A DNA stretch of 34,101 nt from Ruegeria atlantica (lineage in GTDB: Bacteria; Pseudomonadota; Alphaproteobacteria; Rhodobacterales; Rhodobacteraceae): contig WQBJ01000039.1 of NCBI GenBank assembly GCA_013032095.1, forward strand, positions 1 to 34,101, given 5' to 3'. Below are positions 1 through 8,099 of the stretch, in pieces (positions within the stretch are counted from its first letter, which is position 1; each line of letters opens with the position of its first letter). A model generated the notes under the pieces. It worked only from the letters and a program-made list of their open reading frames with translations, was not told where the DNA came from and made no database searches. Both the position numbers and the translations under genes were made by a program.

Positions 1-276
1 CAAGTGCGCGCAAAAGGCGTTGCCCTGCCCTGCAGCATCTTCGATCCGCACCAGCAGCGCGTCACGCATGCCGCGATCACAGAGAACAAACACCTCAGTG
101 CTGTACTGGCGCACATCAAGGAAGAACAGGAAAAGCGAACATCGCCGCCGAAGGTCAGACCAACCAGCGACAAGAACAATTACAAGAAGACGGGACGTCG
201 GAATAACGGCTGGAACACGCTTGCAGATCAGAAGCGCATCGCCGACCGCAAAGCCAGCCAGGGCTGCGATAACTGA
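1..276 (+). CDS. C-terminal fragment of an ISNCY-like transposase (5' end outside window)
   Basis: The reading frame is open from the first base (the codon before the GTG at position 4 is CAA), so the start lies outside the window. The visible 91 residues contain a 'VTHAAITENKHLSAVLAHI' stretch that resembles the region just after the DDE catalytic core in ISNCY/IS1202-type transposases (typically ..ENKRLGAVLAHI..), followed by a basic, low-complexity tail rich in Lys, Arg and Asn. No catalytic residues are visible. Just downstream, two GACATTTCT repeats match the kind of subterminal repeat such elements carry. The family call is from memory of the motif, not from a search. It could instead be the tail of another DNA-binding protein, but the flanking repeats support an insertion sequence. 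Confidence 0.6.
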   Translation, partial: QVRAKGVALPCSIFDPHQQRVTHAAITENKHLSAVLAHIKEEQEKRTSPPKVRPTSDKNNYKKTGRRNNGWNTLADQKRIADRKASQGCDN

Positions 277-319
277 GGTCTCCGCCCTGTCAGGCTTTGC
301 TGCCGTAGCGCACTATGGT

Positions 320-353
320 GACATTTCTACTTTGCAGAACCAGCGACATTTCT
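320..353. repeat. Subterminal direct repeats (GACATTTCT x2) at the insertion-sequence end
   Basis: GACATTTCT occurs at 320-328 and again at 345-353, a spacing of 25 bp. The pair lies between the transposase-like reading frame and the gcdH stop codon. Short tandem transposase-binding repeats at the ends of ISNCY-type elements look like this. The element boundary is therefore probably within a few bases of 355-368. Confidence 0.5.
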
Positions 354-368
354 GAATGGTTGCAACAC

Positions 369-1598
369 CTAATAGAACGCCTGCAACCCCGTTTGAGCCC
401 GTCCCAGGATCAGTGCGTGGACGTCATGCGTACCTTCATAGGTGTTCACGGTCTCTAGGTTGATCATGTGCCGAACAACCTGGAACTCCAACGATATACC
501 ATTGCCGCCGTGCATGTCGCGAGACATGCGTGCGATATCCAGAGCCTTGCCACAATTGTTGCGCTTAACGATCGAAACCATTTCCGGAGCTGCTTCGGCT
601 TGATCCATCAGTCGCCCGACGCGCAAACTTGCCTGTAGCCCCAAGGCGATTTCAGTTTGCATGTCCGCCAATTTACGCTGGTACAATTGTGTCTGTGCCA
701 ACGGACGGTTGAACTGTTTACGATCCAACCCGTATTGACGCGCAGCGTGCCAGCAGCTTTCAGCCGCCCCCATAACGCCCCAGCTGATACCATAACGCGC
801 GCGGTTCAAGCAGCCGAACGGGCCTTTTAGACCTTGGACATTCGGCAACAGCGCGCTTTCGTCGACCTCGACAGCGTCCAGTACGATTTCACCGGTGATT
901 GAGGCGCGCAGGCTCAGCTTGTTTTGAATTTTAGGAGCGCTCAAACCCTTGAGCCCTTTGTCCAGAACAAAGCCGCGGATTTTACCGTCATGGGCATCCG
1001 ACTTGGCCCATACAACAAAAACATCCGCAATTGGCGAGTTCGAGATCCACATCTTGCTGCCAGTCAGACGATACCCGCCGTCAATCTTTTCGGCCCGGGT
1101 TTTCATACCTGCTGGATCAGAGCCTGCATCGGCCTCGGTCAAGCCAAAGCACCCAATCCACTCACCGCTGGCAAGTTTAGGCAGGTATTTCCGGCGCTGT
1201 TCCTCACTGCCATAGGCATAGATCGGGTACATCACCAGCGAACTTTGCACAGACATCATCGAGCGATAACCCGAATCCACACGTTCTACTTCGCGGGCAA
1301 CCAGACCGTAGGAGACATACCCTGCCCCAAGGCCACCATATTCCTCGGGAATTGTGGTGCCGAGCAGGCCCATTTCTCCCATTTCGCGGAAAATCTCAGG
1401 ATCGGTTTCTTCGTTTTGAAACGCTTCGGTCACACGTGGCTGCAGCTTTTCCTGCGAGTAAGCATAAGCGCTCGCAGCTATCATGCGTTCGTCTTCGTTC
1501 AACTGATCAGATAAACGAAACGGGTCATCCCATGCGAACTTGCCCATGTCAGGCGCGTCTTTTGCCCGTAACGCGGGCTTTGTTTCAGGGGCGTTCAT
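369..1598 (-). CDS. gcdH: Glutaryl-CoA dehydrogenase
   Basis: FAD-dependent acyl-CoA dehydrogenase of 409 residues, the usual length. It oxidises and decarboxylates glutaryl-CoA to crotonyl-CoA in lysine/tryptophan degradation and passes electrons to ETF. The glutaryl-CoA-specific arginine sits in 'SGYRSMMSVQSS' (R112), and the catalytic base is the Glu in 'NTYEGTHDVH' (E388). The 'GCFGLTEADAGSDP' FAD/substrate motif is intact. The start has GGAG upstream (gcggagaaacacc-ATG). It follows phoB on the same strand but is separated from it by a probable terminator, so it likely has its own promoter. The insertion-sequence end lies about 10 bp past its stop codon, which has not damaged the C-terminus. 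Confidence 0.95.
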   Translation of the reverse strand: MNAPETKPALRAKDAPDMGKFAWDDPFRLSDQLNEDERMIAASAYAYSQEKLQPRVTEAFQNEETDPEIFREMGEMGLLGTTIPEEYGGLGAGYVSYGLVAREVERVDSGYRSMMSVQSSLVMYPIYAYGSEEQRRKYLPKLASGEWIGCFGLTEADAGSDPAGMKTRAEKIDGGYRLTGSKMWISNSPIADVFVVWAKSDAHDGKIRGFVLDKGLKGLSAPKIQNKLSLRASITGEIVLDAVEVDESALLPNVQGLKGPFGCLNRARYGISWGVMGAAESCWHAARQYGLDRKQFNRPLAQTQLYQRKLADMQTEIALGLQASLRVGRLMDQAEAAPEMVSIVKRNNCGKALDIARMSRDMHGGNGISLEFQVVRHMINLETVNTYEGTHDVHALILGRAQTGLQAFY

Positions 1599-1648
1599 GG
1601 TGTTTCTCCGCTTGGTCAGCTTCGCCGCAAACTAACCCGTCCAAACCA

Positions 1649-1691
1649 CAAAAAACAGTAAGAGTTTTGCATCAGTTTATGAGCAAAACTC
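1649..1691 (-). terminator. Probable terminator of the pho/pst operon (or operator for gcdH)
   Basis: A perfect 9-bp inverted repeat, GAGTTTTGC (1662-1670) and GCAAAACTC (1683-1691), with a 12-nt spacer, follows the phoB stop. Read on the minus strand, the hairpin is followed by TTACTGTTTTTTG, a reasonable U-rich tail. The stem is AT-rich for a terminator, and a smaller nested repeat (ATGAG/CTCAT, 1679-1693) is present, so a regulator binding site upstream of gcdH is an alternative. Confidence 0.5.
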
Positions 1692-1708
1692 ATACCCCTG
1701 CCCCGGTT

Positions 1709-2398
1709 TCACCCCAAAGCGTATCCGGCCCCACGCACAGTACGAACTGGATCGTCACCGCCATGCTGCGTTAGTGCCTTGCGAAGACGACCGATATGGA
1801 CGTCAACCGTACGTGTATCAACATAGATATCTCGCCCCCAAACACGGTCGAGCAACTGTTCACGGCTCCAGACGCGGCCAGGTTTTTCCATGAACGTGCT
1901 CAGCAGTCGGAACTCGGTCGGGCCGAGCTTTAGGGGTTTACTGTTGCGGCTGACCTTGTGCGTCTCTGAGTCCAGAATAATATCGTCGAACTCCAGCCGC
2001 AGACCAACCGTTGCAGGACGTACCCGGCGCAACTGCGTACGTACCCGCGCCATCAGCTCTACTACTGAATACGGTTTGACCACATAGTCATCGGCGCCGG
2101 TTTCCAGGCCTCGCACCTTGTCGACTTCTTCGGTGCGCGCGGACAGCATGATGATTGGGATCGATCGCGTATCGGGTCTTGATTTCAAGCGACGGCAGAC
2201 CTCAATGCCGCTGAGGTTGGGCATCATCCAGTCCAGCACGATGATGTCCGGGTGCTCCTCATCAACCAAAAGCATGGCCTCGTCGCCACTGGCTGCTTTG
2301 GATACGCGGAACCCTTCCGCTTCGAGGTTGTACGCCAGCACTTCGCGCTGCGCTGGCTCATCTTCAACGACCAGAACGGTTGGCTGATCCGCAGACAT
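1709..2398 (-). CDS. phoB: Phosphate regulon response regulator PhoB
   Basis: OmpR/PhoB-family response regulator of 229 residues. The receiver domain (about 1-120) has the acidic pair in 'VVEDE', the phosphoacceptor D56 in 'IIVLDWMMP', and K108 in 'YVVKPYS'. The C-terminal winged helix (about 130-228) carries the recognition segment 'VDVHIGRLRKAL' and ends in 'VRTVRGAGYAL', typical of PhoB. Phosphorylated by PhoR, it would activate pstS and other genes through Pho boxes such as the one at 7978-8006. It starts 3 nt after the phoU stop with GGAG in the end of phoU (ctcaggagatctgatca-ATG), so it is probably cotranscribed with phoU. Confidence 0.95.
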   Translation of the reverse strand: MSADQPTVLVVEDEPAQREVLAYNLEAEGFRVSKAASGDEAMLLVDEEHPDIIVLDWMMPNLSGIEVCRRLKSRPDTRSIPIIMLSARTEEVDKVRGLETGADDYVVKPYSVVELMARVRTQLRRVRPATVGLRLEFDDIILDSETHKVSRNSKPLKLGPTEFRLLSTFMEKPGRVWSREQLLDRVWGRDIYVDTRTVDVHIGRLRKALTQHGGDDPVRTVRGAGYALG

Positions 2399-2401
2399 TG
2401 A

Positions 2402-3112
2402 TCAGATCTCCTGAGGGGTATGCGAGGTTATATCCGCTTTAGGACGTGCCTCGGTCGGGCGCTCGCCAGTGACCAGATACACGACCTGCTCGGCAATTGC
2501 AGTAACGTGGTCACCCATGCGCTCGATGTTTTTTGCAATGAAATGCAGGTGCATACAGGACGAAATGTTACGCGGGTCTTCGGCCATGAAGGTCAGGAAT
2601 TCGCGGAACAAACCGTTATACATCTGGTCGACTTCCTCATCCCGGTTGATGACGTCGGTGGCCAGTTCTGCATCCCGTTGAATATAGGCGTCGAGCGCGT
2701 CGCGCAGCATCCGCTCAACCTCACGCGCCATCCGTCGCAGGGCTGCGGCGCTGCCGTTGATCTCACCAGCATTGACCAGCACCGTGGTTCGCTTGGCGAT
2801 ATTCTTGGAATAGTCCCCGATCCGCTCGAGGTTACCGGACACCTTTAGAACCGACAAAACCAGACGTAAATCGCTGGCCGTTGGTGCACGCAACGCGATC
2901 AGGCGGGCAGTTTCTTCGTCGATCAACTCTTCCAGCGCGTCGATGGCCTTGTCGCCCTGGCGGACCTGCTGAGCCAGTTCTTCGTCACGGCTCTCAAGCG
3001 ACCGCGCGGCGCCCATGATGGCCGCTTCGACCAGCCCGCCCATCTTCATGATATGGGCCTGAATGGCTTCGAGATCCCGGTCGAACGCGGATGCAATATG
3101 TTGTTCGCTCAT
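2402..3112 (-). CDS. phoU: Phosphate signalling protein PhoU
   Basis: All-helical protein of 236 residues with two PhoU repeats (about 18-105 and 120-210). It links the PstSCAB transporter to PhoR and represses the Pho regulon when phosphate is plentiful. Motifs 'LERIGDYSKNIAKR' and 'IERMGDHVTAIAEQV' are the two metal-binding signature helices (E/D..D). The frame is open further upstream to 3223, but 'MSEQHIASAFDRDLEAI' matches the usual PhoU N-terminus, so the start at 3112 is preferred. It lies 16 bp after pstB and 3 bp before phoB, inside the operon. Confidence 0.95.
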   Translation of the reverse strand: MSEQHIASAFDRDLEAIQAHIMKMGGLVEAAIMGAARSLESRDEELAQQVRQGDKAIDALEELIDEETARLIALRAPTASDLRLVLSVLKVSGNLERIGDYSKNIAKRTTVLVNAGEINGSAAALRRMAREVERMLRDALDAYIQRDAELATDVINRDEEVDQMYNGLFREFLTFMAEDPRNISSCMHLHFIAKNIERMGDHVTAIAEQVVYLVTGERPTEARPKADITSHTPQEI

Positions 3113-3128
3113 GTCTAAATACCTGTGC

Positions 3129-3926
3129 TCAGCCGATCCGGCCTGTAATGTAGCTTTCGGTGCGTGGATCTTCGGGGTTTGTGAAGATCTGACCCGTCTC
3201 ACCAAATTCGACGAGATTCCCAAGGTGGAAGAACGCCGTCTTCTGGCTGACCCGTGCGGCCTGTTGCATCGAGTGGGTCACGATCACCACCGAATAGCGC
3301 GAACGCAGTTCGTCGATCAGTTCTTCGACCTGCGCGGTTGCAATTGGGTCCAGGGCCGAGCACGGCTCGTCCATCAGCAGAACTTCGGGCTCAGTCGCAA
3401 CAGCGCGCGCAATGCACAGACGCTGTTGCTGACCGCCGGACAAGCCGGTCCCGGGGGCGTCCAGGCGGTCTTTCACCTCATCCCAGATGGCGCCGCGACG
3501 CAGAGATTTCTCAACGATCTCATCCAGTTCCGCCTTGTTTTTAGCAAGGCCGTGGATGCGCGGACCGTAGGCCACGTTGTCATAGATCGACTTCGGGAAC
3601 GGGTTCGGCTTTTGGAACACCATACCGACCTTGGCGCGCAGTTGCACCGGGTCGACGCGCTTGTCGTAGATGTCCTCGCCGTCCAGCAGGATATCACCCT
3701 GAACCCGGCAGATGTCGATCGTGTCGTTCATCCGGTTCAGGCAGCGCAGGAAGGTGGACTTGCCGCAGCCCGAGGGTCCGATAAAAGCCGTGACGGTCTT
3801 GTCTTCGATCTCCACATCCACGTCTTTGATGGCATGAGTGTCGCCATAATAGACTTGCACGTTGTTCGCGGCGATCTTGATTTCTTTGGAGTCCACGGTT
3901 CTCTCCAATCGTGTCATGTCGTTCAT
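3129..3926 (-). CDS. pstB: Phosphate ABC transporter ATP-binding protein PstB
   Basis: ABC ATPase of 265 residues that powers phosphate import through PstA/PstC. Walker A is 'GPSGCGKST' (residues 50-58). The Q-loop is in 'GMVFQKPNPFPKSIYDNVAYGPR', a PstB-specific sequence. The signature is 'LSGGQQQRL', Walker B is 'EVLLMDEPCSALDP', and the switch His is in 'VIVTHSM'. The C-terminus ('NPEDPRTESYITGRIG') is typical. It starts 11 bp after the pstA stop. Confidence 0.97.
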   Translation of the reverse strand: MNDMTRLERTVDSKEIKIAANNVQVYYGDTHAIKDVDVEIEDKTVTAFIGPSGCGKSTFLRCLNRMNDTIDICRVQGDILLDGEDIYDKRVDPVQLRAKVGMVFQKPNPFPKSIYDNVAYGPRIHGLAKNKAELDEIVEKSLRRGAIWDEVKDRLDAPGTGLSGGQQQRLCIARAVATEPEVLLMDEPCSALDPIATAQVEELIDELRSRYSVVIVTHSMQQAARVSQKTAFFHLGNLVEFGETGQIFTNPEDPRTESYITGRIG

Positions 3927-3937
3927 AATAGCCCCTC

Positions 3938-5299
3938 TTACCAGCGGCGTTCAAAGCGGCGGCGTAGGAGTACCGCGATGGTGTTCATTGTCACGAGGAA
4001 GATCAACAGGATGATGATGCCCCCCCATGCGCGTTCATAAAAGGCCGGGTCGGCGCGTTTGGACCATTCATAGATCTGCGCCGGCATAGCCGAGTTTGGT
4101 GACAAGAAGCCTGCAACTATCCCGTCTGGCGGGTTCGAAGCGATAAAGCCCACCATCCCGATCAGCAACAGTGGTGCGGTTTCTCCCAGCGCTTGCGCCA
4201 GACCAATGATGGTGCCCGTCAGGATGCCAGGCGCGGCCAGTGGCAGAACGTGATGGAACACAGCCTGCATTTTCGAGGCCCCTACCCCCAATGCGGCATC
4301 GCGGATCGACGGCGGCACCGCCTTCAGCGACGCGCGGGTCGAGATAATAATCGTCGGCAGGGTCATCAGCGTCAGAACCAGACCGCCGACCAGCGGAGCC
4401 GAAGTCGGCAAGTGCATATAGTTGATGAACACGGCTAGGCCCAGAATACCGAACACGATGGACGGAACTGCGGCCAGATTGGAGATGTTCACCTCAATTA
4501 TATCTGTCAGCCGGTTCTGCGGCGCGAATTCCTCAAGGTAGATCGAGGCCGCCACGCCAATCGGCAAAGCCAGTACCAGCACCACGAACATCATGAACAG
4601 TGACCCAAGCATCGAAACACCGATACCCGCAGCTTCTGGCCGTTGGTCGGATGCGTCCGCGCCAAAGATGAAGGCCGGGTTGAAGGCTTTGTAGAGCACG
4701 CCCGCATCGCGCAGTTGATCGACGAAGTCCAATTGCTCTGTGGTGATGCTCTTGTCGTTGGCGATGGACTCACGGGTCACTCGGCCCTTCATGTAGCCAT
4801 CGACGCGGCTATTGACCAAGAAACGAAAGCTGACGGTTTTGCCAATTTCATTCGGATTTGAGATGACATAGTTCCTCAGCTCTGCCTGAGCCGCCTTGGA
4901 CAGTATTTTGCCCATGTCCTTGGGCGACAAGTCGGTCTGGATACCCAACTCCGCAACTTCATTTTCCAAAGCAGACGCAATGAGTGGGGCGTAGCCGAAG
5001 GTTGACACCTTCTTGATGTCTTCGATGTTCCGGTTGCCTTTTTTGTCCAGCTTGTCTTCTCTCAGCTCGACATTCAGCTCAATAAAACTCTGCTGGAACG
5101 CACCCAGACCGGCGGTCACGATATTTGTGACCAGAACGATCAGCATCAGCAGGCCGATGCCGATGGCAGCGATGCCGTACATCTTGAACCTGCCTTCGGC
5201 CGCGTTGCGGCGTTTGGTGCGTGCGTCTTTCTCAAACAGCGACCCATTCTTGGGTTTCGCAGCAGGAGCAGTGGCAGGGGTTTGGGAAATATCGGTCAT
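3938..5299 (-). CDS. pstA: Phosphate ABC transporter permease PstA (long form)
   Basis: Inner-membrane permease of 453 residues, longer than E. coli PstA (about 296). The extra N-terminal part (about 1-215) has a cytoplasmic basic start, one membrane segment (about 43-65) and a large polar domain, as in the DUF3333-containing PstA of alphaproteobacteria. The C-terminal half has the binding-protein-dependent transport domain with 'LPTIIISTRASLKAVPPSIRDAALGVGASKMQ', the EAA-type loop that docks onto PstB. Its start codon overlaps the pstC stop by 4 bp (ATGA), implying translational coupling. Confidence 0.95.
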   Translation of the reverse strand: MTDISQTPATAPAAKPKNGSLFEKDARTKRRNAAEGRFKMYGIAAIGIGLLMLIVLVTNIVTAGLGAFQQSFIELNVELREDKLDKKGNRNIEDIKKVSTFGYAPLIASALENEVAELGIQTDLSPKDMGKILSKAAQAELRNYVISNPNEIGKTVSFRFLVNSRVDGYMKGRVTRESIANDKSITTEQLDFVDQLRDAGVLYKAFNPAFIFGADASDQRPEAAGIGVSMLGSLFMMFVVLVLALPIGVAASIYLEEFAPQNRLTDIIEVNISNLAAVPSIVFGILGLAVFINYMHLPTSAPLVGGLVLTLMTLPTIIISTRASLKAVPPSIRDAALGVGASKMQAVFHHVLPLAAPGILTGTIIGLAQALGETAPLLLIGMVGFIASNPPDGIVAGFLSPNSAMPAQIYEWSKRADPAFYERAWGGIIILLIFLVTMNTIAVLLRRRFERRW

Positions 5300-6768
5300 T
5301 CGTACTGCTCCCGGTATTTGCGTACGATGTAGAGGGCAAAGATGTTGAGCCCCAGCGTGATGACAAACAGCGTCAGACCCAGTGCAAAGGCAACCAGCGT
5401 TTCAGGGCTGGCAAAGTCCGTATCACCGGTCAACTGGCTGACGATCCGTGTAGTGATGGTGGTCATCGCCTCGAAGGGGTTGCCCGAGAACTTGGCGATG
5501 GCGCCGGCGGCCATCACCACGATCATGGTTTCACCAATGGCGCGGCTTGCAGCCAGCAAGATCGCACCAACGATGCCCGGTAGCGCGGCGGGCAGAACTA
5601 CCTGGCGCACTGTCTCGGATTTGGTCGCACCCAGACCCAATGAGCCGTCGCGCATCGACTGCGGAACCGCGTTGATGATGTCATCTGACAGCGACGACAC
5701 GAACGGTATCAGCATGATACCCATGACCAGACCAGCCGTCAGCACCGCGTTAGAGCTGGCCATCCAACCCAGCCCCAGCGCGCCTCCGCTACCGAACATG
5801 GACACCAGCGCCGGGCCCACGGTCAGCAGGGCAAAAAGACCATAAACGATGGTCGGAATACCGGCCAGGATCTCCAGCAAAGGTTTGGCCAACGAACGGG
5901 TGGCACCGGATGCATACTCGGACAGGTAGATTGCGGCAAACAGGCCGATAGGAACGGCCACCAACAACGCAATCAAGGAGATATAAAGCGTACCCCACAG
6001 CAAGGGCAGGATCGACAGCTCACTGCCTCCACGAAAATTCGGCGCCCAAGTCGAGCCGAAGAAAAAATCTTTCCACGAGTGCAGTTGGAAGAAGTTCATC
6101 GTCTCGAACAGCATCGACAAGACGATGCCGACGGTGGTCAGGATCGCGATGGATGCCGCAAGCAGAAGCAAGGCCAGAACGCCCTGTTCAACCACGTTGC
6201 GCGCGCGGAATTCTTTGTGCGTGCGAATATAGGCGAAAGCTGCACCCAACAGAGCCAACGCCAGCACAACAACCTGCATTGCAACCGAACCGGCTCCAGT
6301 CATGCTGCGGTATTTCTGTGCCGCGATCAGAATTGGCTGGGTAACGTCTTGCGTCAGAACCTGCCCCGCACCTTTAAGAACTGTCGTCAGTTCATCAATA
6401 TCCGCGTTCGCGTTCTGTGCCTGAGCCTCGGTCAACGCTCCGGCAGCAATGGCGCCATTCAAACCGTTGGCCACGCGACGCACTTCACTCATGATGAGGC
6501 CACGTTCCGAACCTTCGGGGATTGCCTGATCTGGGATCAGGCCGGATACCGTGCTGTTCACGATCATCGGTTGAACCAAGAGCCAGACGATCAACACGCC
6601 CAAAGCCGGAACAAGCGCCGTCAAAGCAACGTTGTAGCCATAATAAGACGGCAGCGAATGCAAATCGCGAGCATCCCCTCCTGCGCTTGCCAAGGCACGG
6701 GACCGACCCGTGAAATATCCGATCACTGCCAGCGCAAGCAGGATAAGCAACAGCCAGGATAGTGCCAT
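5296..6768 (-). CDS. pstC: Phosphate ABC transporter permease PstC (long form)
   Basis: Permease partner of PstA, 490 residues from the preferred start at 6768 (MALSWLLLILLALAVIGYF). That start has GGAG at a sensible distance (ccacggagttctc-ATG); the frame continues to 6822 but the extra residues do not look membrane-compatible. The N-terminal part has three hydrophobic segments and a periplasmic helical region (about 80-140). The C-terminal transport domain has the EAA loop 'FVSSLSDDIINAVPQSMRDGSLGLGATKSE'. Length and layout match alphaproteobacterial PstC rather than the shorter E. coli form. Confidence 0.94.
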   Translation of the reverse strand: MALSWLLLILLALAVIGYFTGRSRALASAGGDARDLHSLPSYYGYNVALTALVPALGVLIVWLLVQPMIVNSTVSGLIPDQAIPEGSERGLIMSEVRRVANGLNGAIAAGALTEAQAQNANADIDELTTVLKGAGQVLTQDVTQPILIAAQKYRSMTGAGSVAMQVVVLALALLGAAFAYIRTHKEFRARNVVEQGVLALLLLAASIAILTTVGIVLSMLFETMNFFQLHSWKDFFFGSTWAPNFRGGSELSILPLLWGTLYISLIALLVAVPIGLFAAIYLSEYASGATRSLAKPLLEILAGIPTIVYGLFALLTVGPALVSMFGSGGALGLGWMASSNAVLTAGLVMGIMLIPFVSSLSDDIINAVPQSMRDGSLGLGATKSETVRQVVLPAALPGIVGAILLAASRAIGETMIVVMAAGAIAKFSGNPFEAMTTITTRIVSQLTGDTDFASPETLVAFALGLTLFVITLGLNIFALYIVRKYREQYE

Positions 6769-6798
6769 GAGAACTCCGTGGGGATGGCAGTGAGTGGA

Positions 6799-6836
6799 GT
6801 CAAAAAGAACCGGGGCGCGCATAAAACGCCCCGGTT
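6799..6836 (-). terminator. pstS-pstC intercistronic attenuator hairpin
   Basis: AACCGGGGCG (6808-6817) pairs perfectly with CGCCCCGGTT (6827-6836) across a 9-nt loop. On the minus strand the hairpin is followed by TCTTTTTGAC. It sits between the pstS stop (6853) and the pstC start (6768). Such a partial terminator would leave more pstS than pstCAB message, as expected for a binding protein needed in excess. Confidence 0.8.
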
Positions 6837-6852
6837 CCGTTCACAAGGGTGA

Positions 6853-7893
6853 TTAGGAACCGCCGCCCAGAACGGTTTCGTTAGCAACGGCGTCCTGAAC
6901 TTTGCCCAGTTCCGGATCGGAAACCAGGCCGTACTCGGCCAGCGGGCCGTCGGGGCCTGCGATCTCGTCAGCGACGAAGAACTCGGCATATTCTTTCAGG
7001 CCGGGGATCACGCCGATATGAGCTTTCTTCACGTAGAAGAACAGCGGGCGGGAAACCGGGTACTCACCGGATGCGATCGATTCGGTCGAAGGAACGATGC
7101 CGGACATGGTCGCAACTTGCAGCTTGTCGGTGTTGTTTTCGTAGAACGCCAGACCAAAGACGCCGATGCCGTCCTTGTTGCTGTCGATACGGGCCAGAGT
7201 TTCGGTATAGTCGCCGTCGATGTCGACCGAAACGCCGTCGGTACGCAGAGCGATACAGGCTTTTTCAGCAGCTTTCTTGTCGTCGCCATTGGCAGCTTTG
7301 TAAACGTCGAAGTCGCCCAGGTGCTCACAGCCAGCCAGGATCACTTTGTCTTCGAAGACTTCACGCGTGCCGTGCTTGGTGCCCGGGATGAAGGCTGCGA
7401 TCGGCTGCGCCGGGAATGCCGGGTTCACGTCTTCCCAGGTTTTGTTTGGGTTGTTGACCAGTTCACCGTCAACAACGATCTGTGCGGACAGGGCTTTGTA
7501 CCAGTCTTCCGGCGTGAACTCGAACGAGTTGCCGTTGATGTCGGATGCGAAAACGATGCCGTCATAACCGATCTGAACTTCGATGATATCGGTCACGCCG
7601 TTTTCTGCACAGGCTTTGATTTCCTTTTCGCGGATAGCGCGCGACGCGTTTGCAACGTCGATGGTGTTTTCGCCTACACCTTCACAGAAGCGCTTCAGAC
7701 CAGCCGACGAACCACCCGATTCAACAACAGGTGTCGGGAAGTCAAAGTTTTCACCGAAGGCTTCTGCAACGATCGAAGCGTAAGGCAGCACGGTCGAGGA
7801 ACCGGCAACCTGAACCTGATCACGAGCGGCGGCCGCGGTGGCCGAGACAGCAGCGATGGCGAGTGCCGAAGCCGACAGTTTTACAAAGGACAT
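6853..7893 (-). CDS. pstS: Phosphate ABC transporter substrate-binding protein PstS
   Basis: Periplasmic phosphate-binding protein of 346 residues. A signal peptide covers about residues 1-23 (hydrophobic 'ALAIAAVSATAAAA' then 'RDQVQVAGSST'). Phosphate-contacting elements include 'AGSSTVLPYA', 'ESGGSSAGLKRFCEG', 'ANASRAI' and 'GTREVFED'. This is the longer marine-alphaproteobacterial PstS type. It is first after the Pho box and is followed by an attenuator, so it should be the most highly expressed gene of the operon under phosphate starvation. Confidence 0.95.
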   Translation of the reverse strand: MSFVKLSASALAIAAVSATAAAARDQVQVAGSSTVLPYASIVAEAFGENFDFPTPVVESGGSSAGLKRFCEGVGENTIDVANASRAIREKEIKACAENGVTDIIEVQIGYDGIVFASDINGNSFEFTPEDWYKALSAQIVVDGELVNNPNKTWEDVNPAFPAQPIAAFIPGTKHGTREVFEDKVILAGCEHLGDFDVYKAANGDDKKAAEKACIALRTDGVSVDIDGDYTETLARIDSNKDGIGVFGLAFYENNTDKLQVATMSGIVPSTESIASGEYPVSRPLFFYVKKAHIGVIPGLKEYAEFFVADEIAGPDGPLAEYGLVSDPELGKVQDAVANETVLGGGS

Positions 7894-7977
7894 TTCAGTC
7901 TCCTTGAGAATTGTAGTTTCATGATCACCCCCATGATGATCTTCCGGGCACCTCTACGGGTCGCTCGTAAGCCTTTT

Positions 7978-8006
7978 GTGACAGGTTTGTAACAGCTTTA
8001 TGACAG
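7978..8006 (-). promoter_or_regulatory. Pho box: three PhoB half-sites upstream of pstS
   Basis: Read on the minus strand, three heptamers follow each other with an exact 11-bp period: CTGTCAT (8000-8006), CTGTTAC (7989-7995) and CTGTCAC (7978-7984), with AT-rich 4-bp spacers. This is very close to the CTGTCAT-N4 consensus for PhoB. A fourth, out-of-register GTGTCAC lies at 8023-8029. A weak -10 candidate (TTACGA, 7965-7970) follows the last half-site. The array lies about 85 bp upstream of the pstS start, between phoR and pstS, so phosphate control probably enters here. Confidence 0.88.
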
Positions 8007-8099
8007 TCGCAGGAAAAATCGAGTGACACAGCGCAAAGCAGCCATGCACTCGTTACATACGATATGCTTTCTGCCTAAAAAGAAGATGGATTTGACCAA

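Noticed and set aside
924..1514. 196-residue open frame on the plus strand inside gcdH
   Set aside because: Fully antisense to a well-conserved gene, no ribosome binding site or recognisable domain; a shadow of the gcdH codon pattern.
7921..7941. ATGATCA...ATGATGATC near-palindrome in the pstS leader
   Set aside because: Imperfect and too short-armed to claim as a riboswitch or hairpin with function.
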